The notes under the pieces are model-generated. The model had not been told where the DNA came from, did not search any database, and saw only the letters and a program-made list of their open reading frames with translations. DNA of 64,000 bases from Branchiostoma lanceolatum (lineage: Eukaryota > Chordata > Leptocardii > Amphioxiformes > Branchiostomatidae), in contig NC_089722.1 in NCBI RefSeq assembly GCF_035083965.1, positions 31,957,958-32,021,957 of the forward strand, written 5' to 3'. Shown here piece after piece: positions 11,150-23,112 of the stretch (positions are counted from its first letter, which is position 1; each line of letters begins with the position of its first letter). The translations under genes and the position numbers were made by a program.

Positions 11150-11430
11150 GCGTGTGTGTGTCTGTGTGTTTATGATCGGCATGACTCAAGAATACCTGGG
11201 TATGTGGGCAGGTCTTGATGAGACGTAAAAATGATTACATTTTGGGCCCCCTAGCGACTTTCAACTTACGTACTGCAGGAACGTCCGGTTTTGTTATCTT
11301 GCGTCCTGGACAATGTGGTCATGAATTTTGAGTGGTAACTTTATGTAGTTCTTTTGAGGGAGAGTAAGCCGAGTAGGTTTTCTTAACTTCAGGGGCCAAT
11401 TTTGTTTCAGTGTTTGAAAGAGAATACCTA
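11150..11430 (+). repeat. dispersed repeat, second subtype
   Basis: Contains ATGACTCAAGAATACCTGGG, TATGTGGGCAGGTCTTGATG and a GGGCCCCCTAGC block. The same order recurs at 36060-36450, 47519-47860 and, diverged, 20460-20700. Confidence 0.65.
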
Positions 11431-12162
11431 ATGAAGGGGTCCACGGATCGTCATGATTTTTGGTATGTAGATATCATAAGTAATTATTTGCATAATCATA
11501 TGCCTTTAATACAAATCAGAAGCTAACTTGAACGCGTACGATTAGTAAAGAAGGTTTAGAAAACCGCTGCATCCCATTATAGGACTCTCAAACACGAGAT
11601 ATATTTAATCGAGAAAGAGAGGAATATCGATCGATATCAATTATGCAAATGAGACCTTAATTGCATTATTAATTGACGATACTATAATTCCATAGTTGTA
11701 AACGATGGAAATTACCATGTTTTGATTTTTGGAAGTTACGTAAATATGGACATTATTAGACATAAATCATGCAAATGAGGCCATAATCTACATCTACATA
11801 ATTTACATAATTTCGGTGGAAATGCACTACAATAAGCATCTTTATCAAAGATACATATAAGATTTTGAACAACTTGTGTTATTTTGGCAGAGTAGATGAT
11901 CAATTTATATGATTTATGGAGATGAGGAACTTATATGTACATCACTCGAAAAGGTTCACATCATTTGGGGAAGGTATGAGGTCGTGGAACTCTATTCTCC
12001 ATGTGATGTTGGTTCAGCCATACAAAACTGCGTTATGTTACAGAGCCTGATGTAAGCAGTTAAAATAAACTAATCTTGTTTTGATAAGTAAAGTTTTCTA
12101 AGTTTCACCATCAGCAAATATGCAAGATTAATGTATAAAACGACATTTTTTTTCATCCACAG
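11431..12162. other. AT-rich intron or spacer upstream of the caspase exon
   Basis: Contains several TTATGCAAATGAGG-type words on both strands but no exon with splice sites. The polypyrimidine acceptor TTTTTTTCATCCACAG ends at 12162. Confidence 0.4.
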
Positions 12163-12382
12163 GAAATTGAGACTGGGATTCAGTCTTTCGCAAAGGAAGA
12201 AGCTCACAAGACCGCCAACTGCTGTGTGGTGGTGATGATGTCTCACGGTGAACCGGAACACATCTTCGGTCGTGACGGACAGCGGGTCAACATCCCTAAG
12301 ATCATCGGGATGTTCAACAACAAGAACTGCCCTGCGCTGCGGGAAAAGCCCAAGCTCTTCTTCTTCCAGGCCTGCCGTGGAA
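12163..12382 (+). CDS. caspase exon with His and Cys active-site motifs
   Basis: Phase 0 at entry (GAAATTGAG), phase 1 at exit (CGTGGAA/GTAAGT). It encodes FA at the end of a helix, then SHGE and QACRG. Both catalytic residues are present, so nothing suggests a dead protease. Confidence 0.92.
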
Positions 12383-14225
12383 GTAAGTAACGATTTCCAA
12401 ACCATCACTTAAAAAAAGAGTTCGGATACCTCATATTATCATGAAATATTCTGATTATGCAGATGACTAGTCTCTACTTGGTTATGTACACCTTTGACTA
12501 ACTTACACATGTCACAATTGTAACAGGTCAACATCTTACCACTTAGATGAATTATGGCACTTTTGCATCAATTATGCAAACTATGAATTCATTTTAACAA
12601 AACACCCTACAATTCCAAAGAAGCCAACATGAAATATACCATTTCTTCGTTACATTAAAGCTATCTGCCACCAAAAAATCAAGACAATGGCAGATCCACG
12701 TCAAAAGACACAAAAAGAAAGTTCTGCTGCAGTACCAAGGTCACACAGCATGGGGCCTTCGTCTTCCCAACACCTACGCACATACCAGATACAATCACAA
12801 TACACCAAGAAGTATACAGAAAGTAATACTAAGTACGAAATTCCGGAAACACAAACACACACAGCCTCGCTTTGGTGCAAACTCACGCACGTTCGTGCCA
12901 AGAATGTGCTTTCGCGGGAATACAATTTAATATAATCAAAATGGCGACAGTATCTGGAATGAGGTCTATTAGTCATGCACGATGTAGAGATATGTTGTTC
13001 TTCATGTTATGGCATGCTTTATATCTCCATGAAAAATGGAGATGATATAGTTTTGAGCGTGTCTCTCTGTGTGTTTGTGTGTGCGTCTGTGTGTGCGTGT
13101 TTGTGTGTGTGTGTGTGTCCGGATGCTTGTAGTCAGCATAACTCATGAACGTCTGGATGGATTGTAATGATATTTGGTATGTGGGTAGGTATTGGAAGAA
13201 CAAAGGTCAAGGTCGATTTTGGGGCCAATGGTTTGTGACCCTGGTACTGCAAGAGACCTTCCAATTTTTGCACCTTCTGACCTGAACATGCTATGGTCTT
13301 TATTTTTAGATGGCAGATAGATTGTGTTGTAAGAAAAAAGTGCTGTAGGGTTGGGCCACCTAGCAGCTTGCTCTAGAACTGCATTGGCGTTTTTGTAAAA
13401 AATCTTCCAAGGAAAATAATTGAACAAAGGAACGACGGATTTCCATGATATTTAAAATGTTAGTTTCAAAACTGGGGCAAATATTCCCCGGGGCCCGGCA
13501 GCTACTGATCGAACCACAAAGGGATATACAATCATACCTGAGATACTTGTTTTTATTATGTGGAAAGCTTAAGTGTTACTTGATGTAATGAAAAGGTAAT
13601 CATGCAAATCAGAATCTAATTTGCAGAATTAATTGGGAAATTTTACAAAAGCACTCCATACAACTGAGAAATAAAGGGACATTGATAGATAAAATTTATG
13701 CAAGTGACGACCTGATTTGCATAATTTATGAGAAAATACTGTAATTCCATATTGGTAGATTACTGGAATGTCATACTTGTGGCATTTCGAAGTTATGTGA
13801 CGGTGAACTTGGTTGAATATAAATTATGCAAATGAGGGCCTAGTTTGCATAATATACATTTAATGAAGATATGAGGTCTTCGAACTCCTTTCTCCTTTAT
13901 TTGGAATGGCTATTTTATACAGGTTTTCTCGGCTACTTCTTCTTACATATGGACGTCTTTGATATATTTCTGCCTCCGTTGATTTCGCAGAAACGGTAGA
14001 CAAGGGAACAGCAGGCCAAGTCGTACCGGATTCGGAGTCTTTGTTGCCCAGTAACTTCCTTAGAAGTGCCATTGGCCAAGACGAACCTGACGTCACCTTC
14101 GATCAGCCAACCGCTACAGATATGCTGATATGTTATCCAACGCAGCTCGGTAAGGATTGATATCTATAAAGAGAGAGATCGATTCGAATACTAGGTAGAT
14201 AGAAAGATGGATGGATGGATGGATG

Positions 14226-14264
<39 letters not shown>

Positions 14265-15329
14265 GGATAGATAGATAGATAGATAAAGTATGTGCGTGTA
14301 TAAAGCTGGAAGCTAGGCGCAATGGTACATTATGATAAATGATATAGATATGCGTTTCATGCTTTTTCATTCATTTTCAACGCAGGAAACGTGTCTTTCC
14401 GCAACGCCTCCTGTGGCAGCTGGTTCACCCAAGCCCTCACCAAGGTCTTCATGGCACGAGCAAAAGGGTTTACTATTATGTCCATGATGGGAGAGGTATT
14501 TCACTATTTGTCAACCAGCATTTTTTCACTCTCCCACACACTGCTCGGAGTCGTCTTGCGGTCTCTAAAAATATACAGAATGGTCGGTTTCGACTAAGCC
14601 AAACGTAGTGGCTTTCGGGGCCATTGCTACTACCCAGCTGTCAGCCAATCAGGGAATTGCCTAGAAAGTATCCTTTGGTATACCGGTACCAAACCGTATT
14701 ATGGCAAGCTCTTTGGCTCAAAGGCCACTTAAGCTTATTCTGGCTGGTTCATATAGTCGGACCGGCCTTATGTATACTTAAAGTTAAGGCCGCGGGACTA
14801 CTCTACGTGGGAGAATGCTTATTGTTTTCTATTCGTAAATTTATTAGCTTGCTTCATCGATATATATACACTGGGATCTTAGCTTTAAAATGAAATTTAG
14901 TTTTACATGTGTAGCTAAGAATCCTGTATTATGTTCCTCTTGTTTTGTTTCGTTGTTTACATCACGACGCCAGATTAGAATATGATTCATGATTTTTTTT
15001 ACTTTTGAAACATTTACGAATTATGCCATCTTAATTGAACATAAAGAGATATTGCTATACAATGACTTTAGAATTGGTGCCACAACTAGTATACACATGT
15101 TCTTACTTGTGAAGAACATACCCAATTTCTTATGATTGATAATTTGCTATTGTAACTAGTACTGAGAGTTGCTGGCTTAAAATCAATCTTTTGTCTCTAG
15201 GTGAATCGTCTCGTTTCTGAGAACACAGCAAGCACAACGGATCCCGCATTCCACGGTGGGAAACAGGCATCAGAGTGTATCGACCGTCTGCGAAAGGAGT
15301 TGTACTTCTTCCCCGGCATAACAAAATAA
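12163..15329 (+). CDS. caspase-2-like cysteine protease (four 3' exons, N-terminus not found)
   Basis: Exons are 12163-12382, 13991-14149, 14386-14495 and 15201-15329. They sum to 618 nt (205 residues plus stop) with matching phases at every junction. Caspases cleave after aspartate in apoptosis and inflammation. The first exon has the catalytic histidine in MMSHGE and the catalytic cysteine in FFFQACRG. The second ends the large subunit and holds the linker, with candidate cleavage aspartates in VVPD/S and DEPD/V. The third has SFRNASCGSWF, the small-subunit substrate pocket. The last ends in LRKELYFFPG. The words NCPALREKPK, VF..RA and LYFFPG resemble caspase-2 more than caspase-3 or -9; this was judged by eye. 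The prodomain (CARD or other) and the start of the large subunit should be upstream but were not seen, so the gene is partial here, through distant exons or a truncated copy. Confidence 0.9.
13018..13450 (+). repeat. dispersed repeat inside a caspase intron
   Basis: Starts at CTCCATGAAAAATGGAG, runs through a TG-rich microsatellite (13068-13120), then TGGATTGTAATGATATTTGG and a GCATTGGCGTTTTTG block. It closely matches 55845-56330. Confidence 0.75.
13451..13990. other. caspase intron sequence
   Basis: AT-rich, with repeated ATGCAAAT words and no exon-like frame. The acceptor TGATTTCGCAG ends at 13990. Confidence 0.5.
13991..14149 (+). CDS. caspase interdomain-linker exon
   Basis: Enters in phase 1 (completing AAA, Lys) and leaves in phase 1 (CTCG/GTAAGG). 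It encodes the linker with several aspartates and then ATDMLICYPTQL, the start of the small subunit. Confidence 0.9.
14207..14285. repeat. (GATG)n(GATA)n microsatellite
   Basis: About 20 tetranucleotide units, changing from GATG to GATA, inside a caspase intron. Confidence 0.95.
14386..14495 (+). CDS. caspase small-subunit exon
   Basis: Acceptor TTTTCAACGCAG, donor GAGAG/GTATTT. It encodes NVSFRNASCGSWFTQAL and then MSMMGE. The R-N...GSWF motif forms the S1-S3 substrate pocket in known caspases. Confidence 0.92.
15201..15329 (+). CDS. caspase terminal exon
   Basis: Acceptor CTTTTGTCTCTAG, phase 0. It starts VNRLVSEN, has DPAFHGGKQ and ends LRKELYFFPGITK then TAA. An AATAAA overlaps the stop codon, too close to be the likely poly(A) signal. 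Confidence 0.92.
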   Translation: MNRLVSENTASTTDPAFHGGKQASECIDRLRKELYFFPGITK

Positions 15330-15357
15330 ACTCTAGCCGAATAAGTACTTTCACATA

Positions 15358-15507
15358 TTTGAGTACGCATGTGCAGTGTCAAAGGTGAAAGCCCCTAAGA
15401 CGTAGAAAAAAATCCGTCTGGGCATTGTTATGCAAATCAATACACTGGTCGAGAGGAGAACTGTTTACAAGCCAGGGGCCTTCACCTTTGGCACATGCGT
15501 ACTCGAA
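15358..15507. mobile_element. 150-bp foldback element just after the caspase stop
   Basis: Arms of about 35 bp: GAGTACGCATGTGC...AAAGGTGAAAGCCCCT on the left and AGGGGCCTTCACCTTTGGCA...GCGTACTC on the right. It starts 29 bp after the stop, so it is probably transcribed in the 3' UTR and could form a long hairpin. Confidence 0.7.
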
Positions 15508-15509
15508 TG

Positions 15510-18001
15510 AGCCAAAGCGCTTATAGAGCGTTTTTACCTATTTTCCATATCAATGAAGCAGGCAAGTGCTGGCCGCCATGTTGGCGTCCCTTATTTGCAT
15601 TTTAATGGATCGTAGCTCAATCGTACGCGGCATTCAACAACTTTAAAGTTTCTATGTATTCTGGTAATCTCTTCAGTGAGCCATAATTTCTTGATAGAGG
15701 TTACATGTGAGAGCTAGAAGATCGGTGGATGTCTGACAACACTTGAGCGACGATTCACCGAAATACAAATAGCTGTGTTCGCCTCCATGTTGCTAAAATG
15801 TGACCTGAGAACACTCTACAGGAAATCTTTCGACTTTCAAAGCTTTCTTTTTCCACATAATATCATCTCGGTGTGAGATATTAATGAATCAACTTTATTT
15901 TGGTTTGCGTTTTGGGTTCAGCCCTTCTCAGACATAAGCCAAAATACACTCACGTGGTTGCAAACAATCCGTCAAGTTTCAAGATGGTAAATGCTAATCA
16001 TTACTTTAAAATGTTACAACTGTCGTTTGCCCAATGTCAAAGAAACAAAATGTCATATTTATCATGCACTTTACTTTAAGAGCCATTGCACGAGAGAGCC
16101 AGACAAGAGCTATTAGTTCGGAAGATCAAGCTGAAAATTATAACAATTGTGATTGTCCCTGATAATTCAGCTTTCAACAAAAGAGAAAAATGACCGAGAT
16201 AGTTGCAACTAACCTTAACAGTCCCAATACAGTAACATGCTGACAATCGTCCAACACCACGTAAGTGTTGATTCGATATGCCATTCCATATATGCTGTCT
16301 GACTGTTTTAGCCATCATTGGATTATAGAGGTATATGAAATCAATACCTCTATGATCCAATGGTGGTTTATAGAGGTATTGATTATATAGTCCAAGTGGT
16401 AGATAATTTTCAACAACAATGTTAGTATCATCTTATTAACAAACACGAACGAATATGTGCCAAATATGAATTATTTTCTTTTATTGGGCATCGATCTGTT
16501 CATAATCCAACACATGGGACGAACCATTTCTTTTCGAGAGTGTCAAATATTAAACAATTCGCATCTCCGTTTGTATGTTGCTGTATGAGATCATGATCAC
16601 ATGAGATCACTTCTGTTGACAAAGTGAAAGCTTTAAGAATGTATCAGTGTAGCAATACTGCTTATCAGAGATAAAATTAGCGATGCATACTTTCAAAGTC
16701 AAGTTTCAAAAAAGATTAAGACATTGAAAAATTAAGACATCTTGTTTTTAACTCATGCGGCTTTCTTAGCTTTACATATTCGCATTAATCCGGGATTGCC
16801 GATTATGTAATTTGGTATCGCCTTACGTGTTTATTTATGGCCACGCATAGTTTTCAATGTTCATTTGTATTTTTTGATAAGAGGAAGAGAATTTTTGATA
16901 ATGATCGTAGCGCTCCGAATCACTGCGGTCCCCGGTCACTGCACCAGCGGCGACTGTTTAAAGCAGCAGTCACACGTACCTATCGATATCATACACATAA
17001 AAGATAAAGCTTCTAGAAATATGGGTTTTCCACCGATGTGTGTTGAGTAGAAAGTACGAGAGACCAAGGATTCTGCTTGCCCGATGATAGAAAGATAATA
17101 CAAAATGCATTAAAATCGCTGTGGCGGGAGTGTATTACACGTCTCAAGATCGTTTTCAAGTCGTCTCCAACTTGAGACCATTTCCAAGCCGTTTGCTAAC
17201 CGGCGACACCAGTTGAGAACAGTGCAGTCAATGTGCACGTCAAGCGAACTTAGAACACACTATTTGAGCAATCAGGCGACAAGGCCGCATTACCCTCATC
17301 GCGCACTAGTACACAGTTACAGGAATCATTCGCCGGAAAGCCAACACTGCGGAAGAAAAAAAAAAGAAGAAGAACAAAAGTCACGATGAACGTTATTTTT
17401 GGAAAATATAAAACATTATACATAGCTATTGTGATATCCGAAAAATCTGGAGCCAAAATGGAGGAGAAAGTGTATTATTTGTGCCTTGTTTTCCGGGATT
17501 ATTTCACGGAAGTTACCGACACATTACCGACAGATTACCGGGATCTAAGATTCAGCCGAACTGTTTGTATGAGCTTGAACCAGCAGCTACAACAACTGTC
17601 CGAACTATAGACACCAGGAGGGAAGGCTATCGAGACAATGTTATCAGAATGAGAGGAAAGGACAAAGCACAAAGTGACCAGAACGGGGACTGAAGATGGA
17701 TTGGCAAAACTCAGGAATTTTGATGAGGAATGTAGCAAGATTTGGAGTCAGATACAGGCAACAGGACCAACCTCGTGTGACTGAGGGACTGAGGTGAGGT
17801 TTACTTTTATTAATTCCCTCAAAATGGAATATGTGCTTGACATCTCAATGTTTTAAGTTGCTGTGTAAAGATTTGTCAAGTTTTAGAATATGTGTACTTT
17901 TTGTGACAATTTGTGAGAAAGACACTTTCCAAGTTTCGTGTGACTTGAACGCTACAACACAAAAACTGGCAGATACTGTAATGTTTCTTATTTGTTCCCA
18001 G
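15510..18001. other. spacer, no gene firmly recognised
   Basis: Contains a 19-bp-arm hairpin at 16316-16361 (TTGGATTATAGAGGTAT against ATACCTCTATGATCCAA). A short frame from an ATG in strong context at 17458 runs 50 codons; another at 17481-17693 runs 70. Neither has known motifs. They may be 5' exons of the gene at 18002-18527, but phases could not be closed. Confidence 0.35.
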
Positions 18002-18035
18002 ACAAGTCAGTGGCCAAAGACAGGACCTGAGAAAA
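18002..18035 (+). CDS. putative 34-nt exon of an unrecognised gene
   Basis: Flanked by a strong acceptor (CTTATTTGTTCCCAG) and donor (GAAAA/GTAAGT). In the frame TSQWPKTGPEK it exits in phase 1, which fits the next exon. No family was recognised. The support is splice sites and phase only. Confidence 0.4.
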
Positions 18036-18388
18036 GTAAGTTACAATGTTGCTAGTTCCTAAAAAGGTAAAAGGATTTCATGGTTTGTTGATTTTTGTTT
18101 AGAGGGAAGGGATATATCTAGACGTTGACTAAATTGATGTAAGAACTGACACAGCGCATGGTGAGGTCGGAAATCGGTCAGGAATACGTCGGCAATGTTA
18201 TTTGAGAATTAGTCGGAAAATCGCAGTCTCGCTGCGGAAATTTGGTCGGGATTGGGTCGGTTGATGGTTTTGACATTGTTGATACATACAATACGTCATT
18301 ACATAGCGACGTAGAGTAGGCCACAAATTAAAGATGTGCATTTATCAATCTTCATCTAACTAACATATACCTGTCTTTCCCCATACAG

Positions 18389-18527
18389 AACACAAATCTG
18401 CTGAGGGAAAACCTACACTGATCTACAGCTGTATTTTCTACCAGGACATCCGGCGCCCTTTAAGGACAACGCACATGCAAGTGTCGGAGCTGAAACACAC
18501 ATACTTCAGGGAGATGTTTTGGGATAA
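18389..18527 (+). CDS. putative internal exon of an unrecognised gene
   Basis: The acceptor TTTCCCCATACAG ends at 18388 and the donor GGGATAA/GTATTT starts at 18528. Joined to the 18002 exon it gives one open frame through HKSAEGKPTLIYSCIFYQD and then KHTYFREMFWDK. The 139 nt leave phase 2. The other two frames contain stops. The composition looks coding (aromatic and charged residues, no low complexity), but I cannot assign a function. The next candidate exon is at 32966, which would make a 14.4-kb intron holding the satellites. Confidence 0.45.
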
Positions 18528-18629
18528 GTATTTCAATATGGTGTACTAATTCATAGCATGATTATGATACTAGGAAGATGATGGATTCTTCTGTTGAATC
18601 AACAAATGAATGAGTTTATGTAGTACATG

Positions 18630-19000
18630 CAGGGCTCAAAATACTGGGTGCATGTGCACCTGTGTGCACCCAAAATTGGAGCTGTGCACCTAATTTTTGA
18701 CTGTGGGTCCACTGCGGCACCTAGATATTTTTGTACTCTATAGAATATTCTTGAAATGTAAGTATCAGAAAAAGCAATATAATCCTTTGTTGTACTTTAT
18801 TTGATGTATTGCTTGGTTGAAATTTGAACTCTTGATAGAATTACAGGTGGTTCTTATAAGAGAGGCAGTAGTGTCAAACTTATATTTTGCTGACATTCAA
18901 CTTTTTTTTATGTGGTGCACCCAAATTTTTTTCTGTGCGCCTAATATTTTTGGTTGGGTGCACCAGTGCACCTATTTCCAAAAATGAATTTCGAGCCCTG
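18630..19000. mobile_element. hAT-like short inverted-repeat element
   Basis: Ends match as CAGGGCTCAAAAT and (reverse complement of the right end) CAGGGCTCGAAAT, followed inward by GGTGCA(C/T)...GTGCACC on both sides. The CAGGG start resembles hAT termini. No clean 8-bp target duplication was seen, so the class is tentative. No coding capacity. Confidence 0.6.
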
Positions 19001-19315
19001 TATGCTCAGTAAATGATACTGAAGATTTTCTAGCATTGACTTTGAAACGTTTGTAGTGGACATCATACAGGTGTGCCTAAACAGTCCACAATCGGCCACA
19101 ACTGATCACAACCAGGTCTAAGACTAGTATGCAGTGGATCTATTAACCCCTTGACATGGAAAGTGCAAACAAGACAGTAACTGCATGTATAAGACTGTAC
19201 AGGAACAGATCAAACTGGTGGATGGATAATGTATAAACCATTACACAGGGGTAAGAACAAACAATATTGTTAGAGAATGCCACAGAGTCTGATATGGACA
19301 ACCATATATCTTTTA

Positions 19316-20270
19316 AGAGGGTCTGCATGGGGGGGGGGGGGGGGGGGTCCTGGCAATGCTTAACGGTAAATTCAGGCCAGCAGATAACGCTTAACGGTAA
19401 ATTCAGGTCGGCCAATAACGCTTAACGGTAAATTCAGCAGATTAGAACATGAGATACCCCTGAAGACGACCGGGTTGTTTGCCACTTGTCGTCCTGATCT
19501 TGTGGCAAGAGACCTAGTCTCTACCAGACTAACAACGCCAGGGTTTCACTTGCAGGCTAAACGGGCCAAATGTTATTTTCACTGTGGACTGACTCTACTG
19601 GCTAATTATTCCTTTTTCTGCCGAATTCTACGATTCATACGCCCGTAAGAGGGCCTGGTGGAGGCTACAAGAGACCTGTTACGCTATACATTCTTGCACG
19701 CCTGCTCCGAACCCTTTAAATTCGGCGGCAACAGGAAATTTCGTATTGTATTGGTGGGACGAAATGCTCATGATAGCGATGACGAGCACCGAAGGCGCGA
19801 CGATAGTTTTGAAATTTTGACCCTGGAGCTCTGAAATGCTATTTCCTGCATTCTGAGGATTTTGCTGAAGAGTAAGCTAAGTTTTATGACATCTCTATTT
19901 GAAAAAAAAAAATACAGAAGAGTTTTAGCTTGATTTTTGAGGGGCTGCGACGGAGCTGCTACGTGCTCCCGGGGAAAATTCTTGACACCCTACCAACATA
20001 TTTTGGCCGGAGCCGTGTGCTCCCTGGAGAAAATGTTGAAATCTTGACCCATTGAAACGCTATTTCCTGCGTAACGAGGAATTCCTCAATAATGCTTAAC
20101 ATTGAATTCAGGATGACAAATAACGCTTAACGAGGAATTAAAACGACCAGTAATGCTTCATGATAAATATATCGATAACGCTTAACGGTAAATTCAGGGC
20201 GGCCGGTAACGATGAATGTCGAATCAAAATCACTCGTAACGCTTAACGAAAAAAGGCATGCAGACCCTCT
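19316..20270. mobile_element. 955-bp TA-flanked MITE
   Basis: Termini are perfect 14-bp inverted repeats, AGAGGGTCTGCATG and CATGCAGACCCTCT, with TA on both sides (19314-19315 and 20271-20272) as expected for mariner-like insertion. Inside, the word CGCTTAACGGTAAATTCAG recurs near both ends, and a run of about 17 G lies at 19331. No transposase. Confidence 0.75.
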
Positions 20271-21182
20271 TATATATATATAATGCCTTATGTTATATAT
20301 TACAACATAGTTTTACTCAATCAGTCGCCAGTGCTCCTACCTTTGGAGGCTTAAGTAGTACTAGTATAGGAGACAATCAAGAATATAATGTTTTTGGAGT
20401 TTTGTTTTTGTCTGTAAACAGGATACCTCTAGAAGTCATTGATGTATATGTATCTTTATGATGCTAGGTATGTTGGTAGATGTAGGCAAAATGAAGTAAC
20501 GATTAGATCATCAGGGCCCCTGCCAGCTTTTCATGGTACTGCAGTAGACAAGTTTTCATATGCTATGTTCTGGACATGATGTGGTCATGATTTTTTAAAG
20601 GTAGATGATTGGGCTCATGAATAAGTGACATTGGTTCTGGCCCCCTAGCAGGTTTTCATTAACTGCAGGGGATACTATTGTTTGAGACTAAACGGAGATT
20701 GATGATTTGAAAGTTTTGTTTTTTTAGATACCTAAGTGATGATTCATAATAGATGCCAACTATTCAAAATCATGCTAATTTGCATAATTAAGTCTGCTTT
20801 CTTTCATGAAACAAACATGTGACGTATGTATGTGAAAAAGAGAACATTGATCAAAAAGAGACGAATATGTCAATCAAGCAAGTAAAAACTTCATTTACAT
20901 AATGAATGTAAAATGTCATGATACCAATAGTGGGAATGATTTCAACGGCATTTCTGAGTACAATTAGTAAAAATGAACATCATTAGACATGTATCAAAAA
21001 AATCAGTTACATATGTAATGAAAGGATGCTAAATTAGCTTTGTTTGCTGAAATATGAGTTGCATAATTGGCCATTGTGTTATTTGGGCGCAAAAGACCAT
21101 TGACCAATGTAATCTATGCAAATGAGGACCTTATTCACATAATGAGAAAACCTCAGCATACGTCAATTTGTGAAGGTCAACA
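20271..21182. other. AT-rich spacer with diverged dispersed repeats
   Basis: 20460-20700 is a weak copy of the GGTCTTGATGAG/CCCCTAGCA repeat subtype. 20760-21150 has several ATGCAAATGAGG and TTTGCATAAT words. No gene. Confidence 0.5.
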
Positions 21183-23112
21183 CCCGAAAGACGTCAGAAA
21201 TGGCATGTTCATGAGATAAAGTCGGGGCTTCTTCTATCCCCTAGCCATACTTCATACAAGGGGTGTCTTGAGAAATGGAGAGCAAAGCATGGTACGTGCA
21301 AAATAAGCGACAGAGCTTACATAAACTCTCCAGGCGTACCGGCTGGTTTCCTATGACGGCATTGGTCTTGCCTAAAATGGAAGGCATTGCTAACAAGGAT
21401 CCAGTTTTACCGCTACTGCCTAACACCCAAAAGACGTCAGACATGCCAAGTCAAATTGTCGGGGCTCCTTCTCGCCCCTAGTCAAACTTCATAAGGGGTG
21501 TCTTGAAAAATGGAGATCAAAGCATGGTACGTGCAAAATAAGTGACAGAGCTTACATAAACTCTCCAGGCGTACCGGCTGGTTTCCTATGACGGCATTGG
21601 TCTTGCCTAAAATGGAAGGCATTGCTAACAAGGATCCAGTTTCACCGCTACTGCCTAACACCCAAAAGACGTCAGACATGCCAAGTCAAATTGTCGGGGC
21701 TTCTTCTCGCCCCTAGTCAAACTTCATATAAAGGGTGTCTTGAGAAATGGAGATCAAAGCATGGTACGTGCAAAATAAGCGACAGAGCTTACATAGACTC
21801 TCCAGGCGTACCGGCTGGTTTCCTATGACGGCATTGGTCTTGCCTAAAATGGGAGGCATTGCTAACAAGGGACCAGTTTCACCGCTACTGCCTAACACCC
21901 GAAAGACGTCAGAAATGGCAAGTGAAATTGTCGGGGCTTCTTCTCGCCCCTAGTCATAAGTCATATATGGGGTGTCTTGAAAAATGGAGATCAAAGCATG
22001 GTACGTGCAAAATAAGCAAAAGAGCTTATAGATTCTCCAGGCATACCGGCTGGTTTCCTATGACGGCATTGGTCTTGCCTAAGATGGAAGGCATTGCTAA
22101 CAAGGGACCAGTTTCACCGCTACTGCCTAACACCCGAAAGACGTCAGAAATGGCAAGTGAAATTGTCGGGGCTTCTTCCCGCCCCTAGCCATACTTCATA
22201 TGAGGGGTGTCTTGAAAAAATGGAGATCAAAGCATGGTACGTGCAAAATAAGCGACAGAGCTTACATAGAATCTCCAGGCGTACCGGCTGGTTTCCTATG
22301 ACGGCATTGGTCTCGCCTAAGATGGAAGGCATTGCTAACAAGGGACCAGTTTTACCGCTACAGCCTAACACCCGAAAGACGTCAGAATTGCCAAGTCAAA
22401 TTCTCGGGGCTTCTTCTCGCCCCTAGTTAAACTTCATAAGGTGTGTCTTGAAAAATGGAGAGCGAAGCATGGTACGTGCAAAATAAGCAGAAGAGCTTAC
22501 ATGGACTCTCCAGGCGTACCGGCTGGTTTCCTATGACGGCATTGGTCTTGCCTAAGATGGAAGATATTGCTAACAAGGAGCCAGTTTCACCGCTACTGCC
22601 TAACACCCAAAAGACGTCAGAATTGCAATTCAAATTGTGTTGGGGCTTCCTCTCGCCCCTAGCCATACTTCATAAGGGGTGTCTTGAAAAATATGGAGAT
22701 CAAAGCATGGTATGTGCAAAATAAGCAAAAGAGCTTACATAGAATCTCCAGGCATACCGGCTGGTTTCCTATGACGGCATTGGTCTCGCCTGAAATGGGA
22801 GGCATTGCTAACAGGGGACCAGTTTCACCGCTACTGCCTAACACCCGAAAGACGTCAGAATTGCAATTGAAATTGTGTTGGGGCTTCTTCTCGCCCCTAG
22901 CCATACTTCATAAGGGGTGTCTTGAAAAATATGGAGATCAAAGCATGGTATGTGCAAAATAAGCAAATGAGCTTACATAGAATCTCCAGGCATACCGGCT
23001 TCTCTCCTATGACGGCATTGGTCTCGCCTAAAATGGGAGGCATTGCTAACAAGTAACCAGTTTCACCGCTACTACCTAACACCCGAAAGACGTCAGAAAT
23101 GGCAAGTCAAAT
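21183..23112 (+). repeat. 236-239-bp satellite array, about eight copies
   Basis: The landmark CCCCTAG(C/T)(C/T)A followed by a TTCATA word occurs near 21239, 21475, 21711, 21948, 22183, 22419, 22656 and 22895. Each unit contains TGGTACGTGCAAAATAAGC and CGGCTGGTTTCCTATGACGG. Units stay open for 60-110 codons on both strands, but the reading frames shift between units and match no domain, so I treat them as non-coding. Confidence 0.92.
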
